A DNA stretch of 64,000 nt from Aquaspirillum sp. LM1 (GCF_002002905.1 NZ_CP019509.1:1178001-1242000); one strand, 5' to 3'. Positions 48,310 through 57,973 are shown, numbered from the stretch's first letter. Numbers and translations are program-made. Notes: generated from the sequence alone by a model not told the origin.

Positions 48310-49256
48310 ATAGTTGTCAGTCACGTTGAAACACAAGGGTTCATACGAGCAAGTTTATGCTGGACATTTCAGTTTAATTTCTTTTAGAACATAGTCTTAC
48401 CTTGCCACGGTGAACCACCCGCCGCATCTCACCGCGTCATTAGCACCCCGCCCGCCGCACCACACCCCGTCATTCCCGCGCAGGCGGGAATCCAGGGGCA
48501 TCCACAGCGTGCAGCGGGTTTTGCGCTCTCACGACAGTCCCGCCCCACGCCCACGGCGCACGCGGTGGCACGGTCTGGGTTCCCGCCTGCGCGGGAACGA
48601 CAAGTGAGTGAAAATCATGCCAGAAGAGGGCTAGCCCCCGATGGGTGCTCTGGTTTAATTTTTTTTGAAACAAAGCCTTACCTAGCCACAGCGAACCACC
48701 CGCCGCATCTCACCGCGTCATTCCCGCGCAGGCGGGAATCCAGGGGGGTCCACAACGCGCAGCGGGTGTGTGCGCTCACGACCGTCCCGCCCCACGCCCA
48801 CGGCGCACGCGGTGGCACGGTCTGGGTTCCCGCCTGCGCGGGAACGACAAGTGAGTGAAATTCATGCCAGAAAAGGGCTAGCCCCCGATGGGTGCTCTGG
48901 TTTAATTTATTTTAAAACAAAGCTTTACCCAGCAACAGCGAACCACCCGCCGCATCTCACCGCGTCATTAGCACCCCACCCGCCGCACCCCACCCCGTCA
49001 TTCCGCGCAGGCGGGAATCCAGGGGCATCCACAGCGTGCAGCGGGTTTGCGCGCTCACGACCGTCCCGCCCCACGCCCACGGCGCACGATGTGGCACGGC
49101 CTGGGTTCCCGCTTGCGCGGGAACGACAAGTCGGGTGAGATTCATGCCGAAAGTGATCGATTCGCCGTCCCGTTGAAATACCCGCGTGCAGGCGCGCGCG
49201 CTGACCTTGGGATCTGTGCCAATGATCGGTTTTATCATGGTGTGACTGGCGGCTAG
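48310..49256. repeat. Family-2 repeat block with three internal units
   Basis: The left end TAGTTGTCAGTCACGTTGA and right end GTGACTGGCGGCTAG are imperfect inverted repeats like those of the copy at 27443. Between them the CGTCATTCCCGCG-type landmark recurs at about 48464, 48716 and 48998. The block reads as one element whose core was amplified in tandem. Its last bases (CTAG, 49253-49256) contain the ychJ stop codon on the minus strand. Confidence 0.85.
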
Positions 49257-49660
49257 GCCGTCACATCGCCTTCCAGATAACACCAGCGGCCAGCTTCACG
49301 CACAAAGCGGCTGGTTTCTGCCAGGCGCAAGGCCCGGCCATTCACCTTGTAGCGGGCCACAAAGCTGACTGTGCCATGGCTGTCGCCAGGCTGGCCAGCC
49401 TGCTGGTCAAGCACGCTCAGCCCCAGCCATTTTACCGGCAGTTCATCCGCCAGATTCAGCGCGGCAGGGCGGGTGTCGGGGTGCCAGCTGGCCAACAGAT
49501 ACGCTTCATCGCCCAGCACATAGGCACTGTAGCGCGAACGCATCAGGGCCACTGCCGTGTCTGGCCATTGCTCGCCACCATGGTAGCGGCCACAGCAGGC
49601 CGCCAGCGACTGGCCTGAGCCACAGGGGCAGGGTGGGGTGTTACAGGGGCGGGCGCTCAT
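49253..49660 (-). CDS. ychJ: YchJ-family SEC-C motif protein
   Basis: The 135-residue UPF0225 product has an N-terminal SEC-C zinc motif (CPCGSGQSLAACCGRYH) and the conserved LMRSRYSAYVLGDEAYLLASWHPDTRP and VSFVARYKVNGR segments. A zinc-binding accessory role is likely; no precise function is known. Its stop codon lies in the terminal CTAG of the family-2 repeat, so repeat insertion happened right at the gene end. The start overlaps the end of the lipoprotein gene by 20 bp. Confidence 0.9.
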   Translation of the reverse strand: MSARPCNTPPCPCGSGQSLAACCGRYHGGEQWPDTAVALMRSRYSAYVLGDEAYLLASWHPDTRPAALNLADELPVKWLGLSVLDQQAGQPGDSHGTVSFVARYKVNGRALRLAETSRFVREAGRWCYLEGDVTA

Positions 49661-50084
49661 AGATTTTCAGCAGCATATTGGTGAACACTGGCGGTTTCAG
49701 CGGTTTGGGCTCCAGCACGGCATAGCCCTTGCGCACTGCTTCCAGTTTGGCCATCAGCGTATTGCGCAGTTTGTCCTGGGTGATTTTCTTGTACTGCACC
49801 TGACGGCTCAGTTCGCGGTAAGTGCGGAACACTTCGTCATCCACCGGATGCGGACCCACCATGGCCAGCCGGCGGGCATTCAGCTGGTCGGCGGCTTCCA
49901 GCCGGGTCAGCGCGCCTGTTGACACCAGATTGCCCAATCGCTTGGCTTCTTGCAGCAGGTTATCTTCCATCACCGAAAAGTTTGGCGCAGGCGGAGGCGT
50001 CACCGGTTGGGCAGGAGGCGGGGCGCTGGCGCAGCCGGCCAGCAAGGCAAGTGCAGAACAGCTGGCAAGGAGCAGGTGTTTCAT
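49641..50084 (-). CDS. Putative lipoprotein of unknown function
   Basis: The 147-residue product has a lipoprotein signal peptide (MKHLLLASCSALALLAGC, lipobox LAGC) then a Pro-rich linker and a charged helical domain (about 40-147). Family not recognised. AGAGGA in front favours the ATG at 50084 over that at 50087. It overlaps ychJ by 20 bp on the same strand, so the two are probably co-transcribed. Confidence 0.78.
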   Translation of the reverse strand: MKHLLLASCSALALLAGCASAPPPAQPVTPPPAPNFSVMEDNLLQEAKRLGNLVSTGALTRLEAADQLNARRLAMVGPHPVDDEVFRTYRELSRQVQYKKITQDKLRNTLMAKLEAVRKGYAVLEPKPLKPPVFTNMLLKIYERPPL

Positions 50085-50162
50085 CATGAGTCCTCTTTGA
50101 GAAACCAGGGCAAACGGATGCGCCGGGCATGGCCCCGGCCCGCTGTCGCACCCGCTACCCAG

Positions 50163-50272
50163 GGATACGCTGATTGATTCAGAACAATCGTGTTTGCCAA
50201 AAGCAAAACCCAGCAAAATCAAAACTCTGGATTCCCGCCTTCGCGGGAATGACGATTTTTTCAGCGTATCCC
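50163..50272 (+). mobile_element. Family-1 MITE
   Basis: It runs from GGATACGCTGATTGATTCAG to TTTTTTCAGCGTATCC. Outer ends GGATACGCTGA/TCAGCGTATCC are perfect inverted repeats in this copy, and the dRS3-like palindrome is intact. It lies between the lipoprotein gene and speA. Confidence 0.92.
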
Positions 50273-50354
50273 TAGTCTGGGGCAGCGCAGGTGGCGGCGC
50301 GCATTGGGCCAGCAGTATGCCGCAAACCACTGCGCTTGTCCGCTGGCCGCAACA

Positions 50355-52238
50355 CTACACGGTCAGATAAGACGAGCGTTTCAGCCCCTGCTTGAGCTCA
50401 TTCAGGAATGTGCCGCGCTCGTCGCCGGACAATTCGGCGCGGACAATCTTGTCCAGATAACGGCTGATCAGGTCTTCTGGCTGCAGATGCACATAGCGCA
50501 GCATGTCTTCGATGGTGTCGTGGACTTCCACCCCTTCGATGCGCAGCGTGCCGTCGTCCTGGGTATAGACGTTGACCGAATCCGTATCGCCAAACAGATT
50601 GTGCATGTCGCCAAGAATCTCCTGGTAAGCCCCCACCAGGAAGACCCCAAGCAAATACTCTTCATCCGGCTTCAGGTCATGCACCGGCATTGACGATTCG
50701 ATGCTCTGGTGATCGACGTACTGGGTCACCTTGCCATCCGAGTCGCAGGTGAGGTCTTGCAGCACGGCGCGGCGCAGCGGTTGTTCGTCCAGCCGGTGCA
50801 GGGGCGCAGTGGGCAGCAGCTGGCCAATGCCCCAGGTATCTGGCAGCGACTGGAATACCGAGAAATTGCAGAAATACTTGTCGGCCAGTTTGTCGTGCAG
50901 TTCATCGTACACCTGGCGGTGCGACCGCTGGGCGGCGGTCAGCGCCCGGTGCAGCCGGCGGCACAGCGCTGCATAGCATTGCTCGGCAAAGGCTTTTTCC
51001 GCCAGGCTGAGCTTGCCGTCGGTGTAGAGTTCGGTCACCGTGGCCACGTACTGGCCGGCGCGGTAATAGGTTTCTGCCGCCAGTTCGATATCACCGGTCA
51101 GCGCCAGCTCGTACAGCTTGTGCAGCGGGTCGGCCAGCTCTTCCAGGGTGTCAACGCTGGGCACCGCGTCAATCGGCTGCTCGACGTCGGTGACATTGGT
51201 AATCAGCACGGCGTGGTGGGCAGTCAGCGCGCGGCCAGACTCGGACAGCAGATGCGGCATCGGCAGGCCGTGGGCGTCGCAGAATTCATGCATCATGCCA
51301 ACGATGGTTTCGGCGTATTCGCCGATGGTGTAGTTCACCGACCATGGATTGCGCGAATGGGTGCCGTCGTAGTCCACCGCCAGGCCGCCGCCCACGTCGA
51401 TATGGTCAACCGGCAGGCCCATGTTGATCAGTTCACCATACCAGCGCACTGCTTCGCGGAAACCCAGCCGGTAGTCGCTGATATTGGCAATCTGCGAGCC
51501 CATGTGAAAGTGCATCAGGCGAATGGCGTTTTGCATGCCGGCAGCGCTGAAGCGGCTGATGACCGACAGCACTTGTGCCGCCGACAGGCCAAACTTGCCT
51601 TTTTCGCCGCCGCTGTCGGCCCACTGGCCATGCGACAGTGCCGACAGGCGCACGCGCAGGCCAACCATGGGCAGAATGCCGAGTTTTTTCGATTCTTCGA
51701 TCACGAACGGCACTTCGGCCTCTTTTTCGATCACGATGAAAATCTTGTGGCCCAGCTTCTGGCCAATCAGCGCCAGACGGACAAATTCGCGGTCCTTGTA
51801 GCCATTGCACACAATGGTGCCGCCACAGGGGGCCAGCGCCAGCACCGCCATCAGCTCGGGCTTGGAGCCGGCTTCCAGGCCGATGGCCAGGCTGGGGTCG
51901 GCGATCATGCTCTTGATCACCGCTTCTTGCTGGTTCACCTTGATCGGATAGAGCAGGGTGTAGCCGTTTTCATAGCCCAGTTTTTCCCGCGCCTGGTCAA
52001 AACCACCAATAATCCGGCGCACCCGGTGTTGCAGAATATCGGGAAAACGCACCAGCAGGGGCAGCGCCAGTCCGCGCGCACGCAGGTCGCGGGTCAGCTG
52101 GTACAGGTCCAGCGAGGCGTCGTCGTGTTTGCCGCGCGGGTGGACACAGACATGGCCGTTTTCGCCAATATCAAAGTATCCCGCGCCCCAGTGGCGAATG
52201 CCGTACATGCTGCGGCTGTCTGCAATGGTCCAAGCCAT
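50355..52238 (-). CDS. speA: Biosynthetic arginine decarboxylase
   Basis: The 627-residue fold III PLP enzyme turns arginine into agmatine, the first step of the agmatine route to putrescine. It has the PLP lysine in [32 protein letters not shown], and [12 protein letters not shown]. Length is typical of SpeA. AGGACAC lies upstream of the start at 52238. Confidence 0.97.
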   Translation of the reverse strand: MAWTIADSRSMYGIRHWGAGYFDIGENGHVCVHPRGKHDDASLDLYQLTRDLRARGLALPLLVRFPDILQHRVRRIIGGFDQAREKLGYENGYTLLYPIKVNQQEAVIKSMIADPSLAIGLEAGSKPELMAVLALAPCGGTIVCNGYKDREFVRLALIGQKLGHKIFIVIEKEAEVPFVIEESKKLGILPMVGLRVRLSALSHGQWADSGGEKGKFGLSAAQVLSVISRFSAAGMQNAIRLMHFHMGSQIANISDYRLGFREAVRWYGELINMGLPVDHIDVGGGLAVDYDGTHSRNPWSVNYTIGEYAETIVGMMHEFCDAHGLPMPHLLSESGRALTAHHAVLITNVTDVEQPIDAVPSVDTLEELADPLHKLYELALTGDIELAAETYYRAGQYVATVTELYTDGKLSLAEKAFAEQCYAALCRRLHRALTAAQRSHRQVYDELHDKLADKYFCNFSVFQSLPDTWGIGQLLPTAPLHRLDEQPLRRAVLQDLTCDSDGKVTQYVDHQSIESSMPVHDLKPDEEYLLGVFLVGAYQEILGDMHNLFGDTDSVNVYTQDDGTLRIEGVEVHDTIEDMLRYVHLQPEDLISRYLDKIVRAELSGDERGTFLNELKQGLKRSSYLTV

Positions 52239-53084
52239 GAATGTGTCCTTTGTCGGGCCGTCTCGGCCACGCGGTTCATCCGGTCAACCCGCTCCCACTT
52301 CACGGCTTGGGGCCGAATAGCGTTTTCCTGGAACCCAGTGGTTGAGAGGTTCAACCACCAATGGTTCACGGGTTGCAGGAGCGGAAAAAGGACGCGGATT
52401 GTAGCAATAAATGTTTTGTCCTGCGGCAAAATCTTGCCGGTGCGGGGCAGACAAATCCCCCAGCGTAACAAGGACTTGCCTGGAAAGCATCGCACCAGGC
52501 CGGCAGGCGGCCCAATCTGGCCGCCAACACCGCCCTGGCCAAGAGTGTGCCAGACAATTCTGACAGTTTTTGCAGCGTTGGTGAACACGCGGGTCTGTGG
52601 GGCTGGTCGGTGGGGGGATAAATGCCAGCTTATGATTATGGTATTTTTACCGATTGGGAAATTTTTTACCCTGGCCCAAAATGGTTGCACCGTCCTTCAT
52701 TCAGGCAGGTCAATCCACTTGATGTCAAAACCCCAATAACTCAGGTTGCGCCAGCACACGGCAGCACTGGGGTGGCGATGTGCGGTGAAGCCTGGTCAGT
52801 GATTGAATACGAATGACTCGCGCTGGCAATGCTGCCAGGGCCGCAGCCAGCGAGGCAGAATCGGCACGGCAGAGACGCAAGGCCATGGCAGCGGACGGGC
52901 TTGCGTGGGTCACGCACACCAATAATGTTTGATTTTATTCAGAACTTTAAGAATTTGGGTCGCAATAAGAAAACGGCCCGATAGCAAGCTACGCTATCGG
53001 GCCGTTGTCCGTCATCCCCCCGGACGACAGGCAATCATCAGACATGTATGATCATGTCGTCAACTGAAATCGTGAAATCTTGGG
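52239..53084. other. Long intergenic region upstream of speA
   Basis: No supported gene. It holds a short inverted repeat (GTGGTTGA / TCAACCAC, 52339-52358) in the speA leader and a strong hairpin at 52973-53005, annotated separately. Small frames such as 52622-52816 show no family features or ribosome-binding site. Confidence 0.5.
52973..53005. terminator. Strong intergenic hairpin
   Basis: A 12-bp stem (ACGGCCCGATAG and complement) with a 9-base loop lies 80 bp downstream of the DUF3149 gene. On the minus strand it is followed by TTTCTTATTG, so it probably ends that small gene's transcript. Confidence 0.75.
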
Positions 53085-53207
53085 TTATTCGTGCGATTTC
53101 TTGATAAAGAAAGCGATAGCCGTTCCCACAACTGCGCAGGTTACCGTAATGGTAATCAGGCTGAGAATACCCACGTCAGACGACAGCAATTCTTTCATCA
53201 GTGCCAT
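53085..53207 (-). CDS. DUF3149 small membrane protein
   Basis: The 40-residue product MALMKELLSSDVGILSLITI... (first 20 residues shown) has one hydrophobic helix (about 12-34) and ends FFIKKSHE. It matches the DUF3149 family of one-helix proteins typical of beta/gammaproteobacteria. A strong GGGGAGGAAAAA precedes the ATG at 53207. Too short for most gene finders. Function unknown. Confidence 0.82.
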   Translation of the reverse strand: MALMKELLSSDVGILSLITITVTCAVVGTAIAFFIKKSHE

Positions 53208-53421
53208 TTTTTCCTCCCCCGGTCATGCCCGACCTGTGTGCTGATTCATAAACAACTGTGACCAGTATAAAGATTTAATTATTATATATATTGATGGAGA
53301 TCAAATGTCGTGAGCATCGCCATCCGGAGCCAGCTCGGACCGATCTCGCCAGCTGGTCAATCTGGGCAGAATCAGTGACAATCTTCTTTCCTGAGCCTTG
53401 TGGCCACTGTGGAGTGTTGTG

Positions 53422-53808
53422 ATGGCTGTCTATCCGTCTGTTACCCCTGCCGATGAGCGCGACGCGCGCAAATGGGCGCTGATTGTTTACATTCTGCAAG
53501 CCTGCTCGCTGCTGGTTGGCATCACCCTGCTGGTGGCGGTGATCCTCAACTACGTGAAGCGTAAAGACATGCGCGGCACATTGGCCGAATCGCACTTTCG
53601 CTGGCAGATCAACACCTTTTGGTATTCTCTGCTGTGGGCGGTGCTGGGTGCGCTGACCAGCATCATTGGGGTGGGCATTGTGGTGCTGGTGGCCGCCGGG
53701 GTGTGGTTTCTTTACCGGATCATCAAGGGCATGGTGTATCTGCAGGATGGCAAAACCATGTATCTGAATAACAGTCAAGTTCCGCCTGGTTATAAACGCG
53801 GTTTTTGA
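53422..53808 (+). CDS. DUF4870-like membrane protein
   Basis: The 128-residue product has three hydrophobic segments (about 19-43, 66-98) separated by NYVKRKDMRGTLAESHFRWQINTFW, a pattern of the small DUF4870/YtcA-like membrane family (tail KGMVYLQDGKTMY). Function unknown. GGAG at 53411-53414 supports the start at 53422. Confidence 0.8.
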   Translation: MAVYPSVTPADERDARKWALIVYILQACSLLVGITLLVAVILNYVKRKDMRGTLAESHFRWQINTFWYSLLWAVLGALTSIIGVGIVVLVAAGVWFLYRIIKGMVYLQDGKTMYLNNSQVPPGYKRGF

Positions 53809-54087
53809 ACAATTCAGGTTTTTTCTTCCGCCATGCCTTGTCAAAAAGTCCACGCTGCTGCGCTCACTTTGATCGGCATGGCGATGTACGAACGTGTGGC
53901 GCGGTCGATGGTCACAGCAGGTAGCGCCGCGCTATGCAACAAATAACCTGTCACCTGATAGAGAAGGGTGTGGCGTTTTGACCACCCTTTGCCCCTGATT
54001 CCGGCAACAGGCTTGCATTGGCAAAAAAATCGCGGCACACTGCCTGCCTGAAACTTATTACTGATTCGTCTCTTGAAGGCTGCATTC

Positions 54088-54210
54088 ATGTCCGGTTCTT
54101 CCCTGCACCCGCTGTCCATCTCCCTGCCCCTGCCGGCAGGCGTCGTGGTATCCGGTGTAGTGGTCGTTAACGTAGTAGTCATTGACTACGCGCCGCGGGC
54201 TGCCGGATAG
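54088..54210 (+). CDS. ilvL: ilvB operon leader peptide (attenuator)
   Basis: A 40-codon reading frame starts at ATG 54088 after GAAGG (about 54074-54078). Its second half has ten valine codons in three clusters, with an isoleucine codon after the last; the first part has four leucine and one isoleucine codon. The stop (54208-54210) is 26 bp before a GC-rich hairpin, which precedes ilvB. This is the layout of the ilvBN leader of enterobacteria, in which ribosome stalling at Val/Leu codons prevents the terminator. The symbol is by analogy (ivbL in E. coli). Confidence 0.88.
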   Translation: MSGSSLHPLSISLPLPAGVVVSGVVVVNVVVIDYAPRAAG

Positions 54211-54236
54211 TTTCAGGATCACACCGAATCTACACC

Positions 54237-54268
54237 AAACCCCCGCCGGCGCGAGCTTGCGGGGGTTT
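54237..54268 (+). promoter_or_regulatory. ilvB attenuator terminator hairpin
   Basis: A 10-bp stem (AAACCCCCGC / GCGGGGGTTT) with a 12-base loop lies between the leader stop and ilvB. The following TTTGTCGTTT is only partly T-rich. By analogy with ilvBN attenuation it terminates transcription when valine/leucine-charged tRNA is plentiful. Confidence 0.8.
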
Positions 54269-54312
54269 GTCGTTTCCCCCCGAGCCTGCCGGCCTACAAA
54301 GGAGACTTTGGC

Positions 54313-56016
54313 ATGTCTGCCAATGAAATCACTGCTGCCCCTGCCCAGCCAGAATGGCTGACCGGTGCCGAGCTAACCGTTCGTCTGCTGGAACGCCAGG
54401 GCGTTACCACCCTGTCTGGCATTCCGGGCGGGGCCATCCTGCCGTTTTATGACGCGTTGTCAGCGTCTACCCGCATCCGCCATGTACTGGCCCGCCACGA
54501 ACAAGGGGCCGGTTTTATTGCCCAGGGCATGGCGCGCACCACTGGCCAGGCCGCAGTGTGCCTGGCGTCGTCTGGTCCGGGGGCGACCAACTTGCTGACC
54601 GCCATTGCCGATGCCAAGCTGGATTCCATTCCGCTGGTGGCCGTAACCGGCCAGGTGCCACACAATATGATTGGCACCGATGCCTTTCAGGAAGTGGATA
54701 CCTATGGCCTGAGCGTGCCGATCACCAAGCATAATTTTCTGGTGGACAGCGCTGAAGCGCTGCTGGAGGTGATTCCGCGCGCGTTTACCCTGGCACTGTC
54801 TGGCCGCCCTGGCCCGGTGCTGGTGGATATTCCCAAGGATGTGCAGCTGCAGCGTATCGCCGTCAGCCAGTGGCCCGAACCGGGCTGCGCCCAGCCCGCG
54901 CCTGCGCCAGACGTCGACAAGGTGGCCCAGGCTGCCGCAATGATCAACCAGGCGCGTCAGCCGATCCTGTATCTGGGCGGTGGCGTGGTGCATTCTGGCG
55001 CGGCAGACGCAGCGGTGATGCTGGCCGAGCAGGCGGCGCTGCCTACCACCATGACGCTGATGGCGCTGGGTGCCATGCCGGTGGACCATCCGCTGTCGCT
55101 GGGCATGCTGGGCATGCATGGCGCGCCGTATACCAATCTGGCGCTGGAAGAGTGCGATTTGCTGATTGCGGTGGGTGCGCGCTTTGACGACCGTGCCACC
55201 GGCAAGGTGGCGGCCTTCTGCCCGAATGCGGCCATCATCCATATTGATATCGACCCGTCCGAGCTGGACAAGATCAAGACTGCCCATATCGGCATCGCGG
55301 GTGACGTAGGCGCAGTGCTGGCACAGCTGCTGCCGCAGGTAAAGCCGACCCTGCGCGAAGACTGGCATGCGCGGATTGCCCAGTTGAAAGCCGAGCGACC
55401 CATGCCACTGCCGGGCCTGGATGACCCGCGCAGCCATTATGGCCTGGTAAAAGCCGTGGCGGATTGCCTGGACGACAGCGCCTTTGTGGCCACCGATGTT
55501 GGCCAGCATCAAATGTGGGTGGCGCAGGCGTATCCGCTGCGTCGGCCGCGCCAGTGGCTGACTTCCGGCGGGCTGGGCACCATGGGCTTTGGCCTGCCCG
55601 CCGCGATTGGCGCGGCGCTGGCCAACCCGGAGCGCACCGTGGTGTGCTTCTCTGGTGATGGCAGCATTCTGATGAATATTCAGGAGTTTGCCACCCTGGC
55701 TGAGGCCGGTCTGAAGGTGAAGGTGATTTTGATGAACAACGCCTCGCTGGGCCTGGTGCATCAGCAGCAGGAGCTGTTCTATGGCGAGCGCATTTTTGCC
55801 TCGCGCTTTATCGCCCAGCCGGATTTCCTGCAGATTGCCCGGGGTTTTGGCATTGCCGAGCTGGACCTGGACACCGCCGCCGACCCGCGCGCCGCGCTGC
55901 AACAGGCGCTGAACGCGCCCGGCCCGTGCCTGATTCACGCCAGCATCGACGTGAAGGAAAAAGTCTACCCGATGGTGCCGCCGGGTGCCGCCAACAAAGA
56001 AATGATTGGAGGTTAA
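54313..56016 (+). CDS. ilvB: Acetolactate synthase large subunit (IlvB type)
   Basis: The 567-residue ThDP- and FAD-dependent enzyme condenses two pyruvates (or pyruvate and 2-oxobutyrate) in valine/leucine/isoleucine synthesis. It has an N-terminal ThDP pyrimidine domain (GIPGGAILPFYDAL, HEQGAGFIAQGMARTTG with the catalytic glutamate) and a C-terminal PP domain (GDGSILMNIQEFATL to KVILMNNASLGLV). Companion IlvN (short, 96 residues) marks the IlvBN isozyme. Preceded by the Val-rich leader. Confidence 0.96.
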   Translation: MSANEITAAPAQPEWLTGAELTVRLLERQGVTTLSGIPGGAILPFYDALSASTRIRHVLARHEQGAGFIAQGMARTTGQAAVCLASSGPGATNLLTAIADAKLDSIPLVAVTGQVPHNMIGTDAFQEVDTYGLSVPITKHNFLVDSAEALLEVIPRAFTLALSGRPGPVLVDIPKDVQLQRIAVSQWPEPGCAQPAPAPDVDKVAQAAAMINQARQPILYLGGGVVHSGAADAAVMLAEQAALPTTMTLMALGAMPVDHPLSLGMLGMHGAPYTNLALEECDLLIAVGARFDDRATGKVAAFCPNAAIIHIDIDPSELDKIKTAHIGIAGDVGAVLAQLLPQVKPTLREDWHARIAQLKAERPMPLPGLDDPRSHYGLVKAVADCLDDSAFVATDVGQHQMWVAQAYPLRRPRQWLTSGGLGTMGFGLPAAIGAALANPERTVVCFSGDGSILMNIQEFATLAEAGLKVKVILMNNASLGLVHQQQELFYGERIFASRFIAQPDFLQIARGFGIAELDLDTAADPRAALQQALNAPGPCLIHASIDVKEKVYPMVPPGAANKEMIGG

Positions 56017-56018
56017 CC

Positions 56019-56309
56019 ATGACCGCAGAACAACTCACTCGCCCGGTGCTGGAAATCGACGTGAACAACCATCCCGGCGTGATGTCGCATGTGGTGGGCC
56101 TGTTCTCCCGCCGCGCCTACAATGTGGAAGGCATTATCTGCGTGCCAGTGGGCAGCGGCGAAACCAGCCGTATCTGGCTGCAGATCAACGAAGACGAGCG
56201 TCTGGAACAGATCGTCAAGCAGGTGGAAAAGCTGGAAGATGTGCTGGTGGTGCGCCGCCATGACAGCGGCCATCCGGCGTTTGCCGGGGTGGAGCGCTAC
56301 GCGGCGTGA
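56019..56309 (+). CDS. ilvN: Acetolactate synthase regulatory subunit IlvN
   Basis: The 96-residue protein is a single ACT domain (NHPGVMSHVVGLFSRRAYNVEGIICVPV) that binds valine and gives feedback inhibition to IlvB. The length equals enterobacterial IlvN and is half that of IlvH. GGAGG at 56008-56012 precedes the ATG, two bases past the ilvB stop. A shared terminator follows at 56681. Confidence 0.96.
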   Translation: MTAEQLTRPVLEIDVNNHPGVMSHVVGLFSRRAYNVEGIICVPVGSGETSRIWLQINEDERLEQIVKQVEKLEDVLVVRRHDSGHPAFAGVERYAA

Positions 56310-56351
56310 TGGGATCTGGTGGGGTGAAGGGGCATGCCGGGGGCATCGCCC

Positions 56352-56648
56352 CTTCCAGGAGTACCCGTCAGTCACCATGATATGAACCGATCATTGGCAC
56401 AGATACCCAAGGTCAGCGCGCTCGCCTGCACACGGGTATTTCAACGGGACGGCGACTCGACTATTTGCAGCATGAGTTTCACCTCACGTGTTGTTCCCGC
56501 GCAGGCGGGAACCCAGACGGTGCCACAGCGTGCGCCGTGGGCGTGGCGTATGGCGGGGCGGTTGTGAGAGCGCAAACCCGCTGCGCGTTGTGGACACCTC
56601 TGGATTCCCGCCTTCGCGGGAATGACGATTTTTTCAGCGTATCCCTAG
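56352..56648. repeat. Family-2 repeat fused to half a family-1 MITE
   Basis: The left end GTCAGTCACCATGATATG and a GTTCCCGCGCAGGCGGGAAC palindrome belong to family 2. After the second palindrome (about 56604-56623) the sequence switches to the right half of the MITE (GACGATTTTTTCAGCGTATCCCTAG). The junction is inside the shared palindrome. Confidence 0.82.
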
Positions 56649-56680
56649 CCGCCTGGCAGCAACACTGATACAACACCCAT

Positions 56681-56726
56681 CACACAGAGGCCCCGCCAGA
56701 ATGTTGTCTGGCGGGGCCTCTGTGTG
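56681..56726. terminator. Bidirectional terminator between ilvN and the patatin gene
   Basis: A 20-bp perfect stem (CACACAGAGGCCCCGCCAGA and complement) with a 6-base loop lies between convergent transcription units. T-tracts are weak on both sides, but the stem is very strong. Confidence 0.8.
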
Positions 56727-56749
56727 ACTGAACAACTGAACCGCTGTCT

Positions 56750-56812
56750 AGGGACGCGCTGATTGATTCAGAAAAATTATTGTTGCCAGAAAACCCAGCA
56801 AAATCAAAACTG
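56750..56812 (+). mobile_element. Truncated family-1 MITE (left half)
   Basis: GGGACGCGCTGATTGATTCAG, then TTGCCAGAAAACCCAGC and AATCAAAAC are the left half of the MITE. The palindrome and right end are missing. Flanked by CTA on the left. Confidence 0.75.
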
Positions 56813-56842
56813 CTGGTAGCGCCTCCCCCATCCATAAGATCA

Positions 56843-57973
56843 TCAGGCGGTGGCGGCGGCTTCTGCTTTAACGGCAGGCTTGCTGGCCGGCAGGTCGAGC
56901 AGTTCGGCGTGTTCTTCGCAGAACTTCAGCCCGGCTTCGTAGCCCACCTTGTACAACAATTGCAGATTGGTGGCCGACCAGTCCATCACCTGCGGCCAGT
57001 GGTCCTTGGGAATGCCGCCCATCAGATCCACCTTGAGCAGCTTGCGTTTTTCCTTGCCGGTTTTCGGGTCGATATTGTGCTGGTACTGGAACAGACGGAT
57101 GTCGTCCTTGGCGATTTCCACCAGCGGGGTGATGATCGACCCCACCCAGGCGTCGTACAGATCGCGCGGCTTGCGGATCAGTTGGTCAGCACCGAGGATG
57201 TCGAAGATCACCAGCGTATCCAGATCGCAGTGCTTGCCCAGTTCGCATGTGCCGCCCTTGTCGTCGTCATTGACCAGCGCCTTGAAGTTTAGTGTGTCAA
57301 TCGCCGCGCCTTCGATGTAATCCTCACCATTGAGGGTGTACGGCGGATAGATCAACGGGAAAGAAAACGCCGCCCGCAGGTGTTCCGGGGTGATTTCGCT
57401 CTTGTTCCAGATGGTCATCTTCGAGCGATTCATGTTGTAGGCGTTGATATAGAACTCGGGCTTGATCTTCGGGATGGCGTCGAAGTTAATCACCTGCTCG
57501 GCAAACGGCAGGTGGGCACACATGCCCAGGCTCTTGCCGCTCAGATCCGATGGCGACATGGCCGCCAGAAAAAACTTGGCCAGGTCAGAGAAAAAACCAT
57601 GCCCCACCGGCGAAGACGGATCGTACAGCGGCTTGGTGAACGGATTGCGGTTCATGATCCAGTCGCGATACGTGGCTGCTTGATCGCCGGGTTTCATGAA
57701 CACCTTGTAGTTCACCGGAAAACGGTTGTAAATGGCATCCGACACGCCAACCTTGGCCCAGTCTTCCAGTGCCTGTCGCGGATTGCCTTCTTTGGGGGCG
57801 GTGTACAGCAGCCCCATCAGGGCACCCGCGCCGGAGGCGGAAATCACGTCGAATTCGACGCCTTTTTCCAGAAACGCCACCAGGGCGCCAGCCATCAGGC
57901 TGGAATTGGGTGCGCCGCCACCGATCAACAGCGCTTTCTTGTGCTTGTGGCTAGGATTGACCTTGGCTGTCAT
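56843..57973 (-). CDS. Patatin-like protein with altered active site (paralogue 1)
   Basis: The 376-residue product has a patatin-like fold: oxyanion-type loop IGGGAPNSS (17-25), the nucleophile-elbow region FDVISASGAGALMG (41-53) and a late YIEGAAID. Where active patatins have GTSAG, this has A46-S47-G48-A49-G50, so in a gap-free alignment the serine position is glycine; the catalytic Asp-Gly is Glu-Gly. The protein may be inactive as a lipase or use S47. GGGAAG precedes the start at 57973. No signal peptide. The gene behind it (59208-58078) is a paralogue of identical length. Confidence 0.85.
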   Translation of the reverse strand: MTAKVNPSHKHKKALLIGGGAPNSSLMAGALVAFLEKGVEFDVISASGAGALMGLLYTAPKEGNPRQALEDWAKVGVSDAIYNRFPVNYKVFMKPGDQAATYRDWIMNRNPFTKPLYDPSSPVGHGFFSDLAKFFLAAMSPSDLSGKSLGMCAHLPFAEQVINFDAIPKIKPEFYINAYNMNRSKMTIWNKSEITPEHLRAAFSFPLIYPPYTLNGEDYIEGAAIDTLNFKALVNDDDKGGTCELGKHCDLDTLVIFDILGADQLIRKPRDLYDAWVGSIITPLVEIAKDDIRLFQYQHNIDPKTGKEKRKLLKVDLMGGIPKDHWPQVMDWSATNLQLLYKVGYEAGLKFCEEHAELLDLPASKPAVKAEAAATA

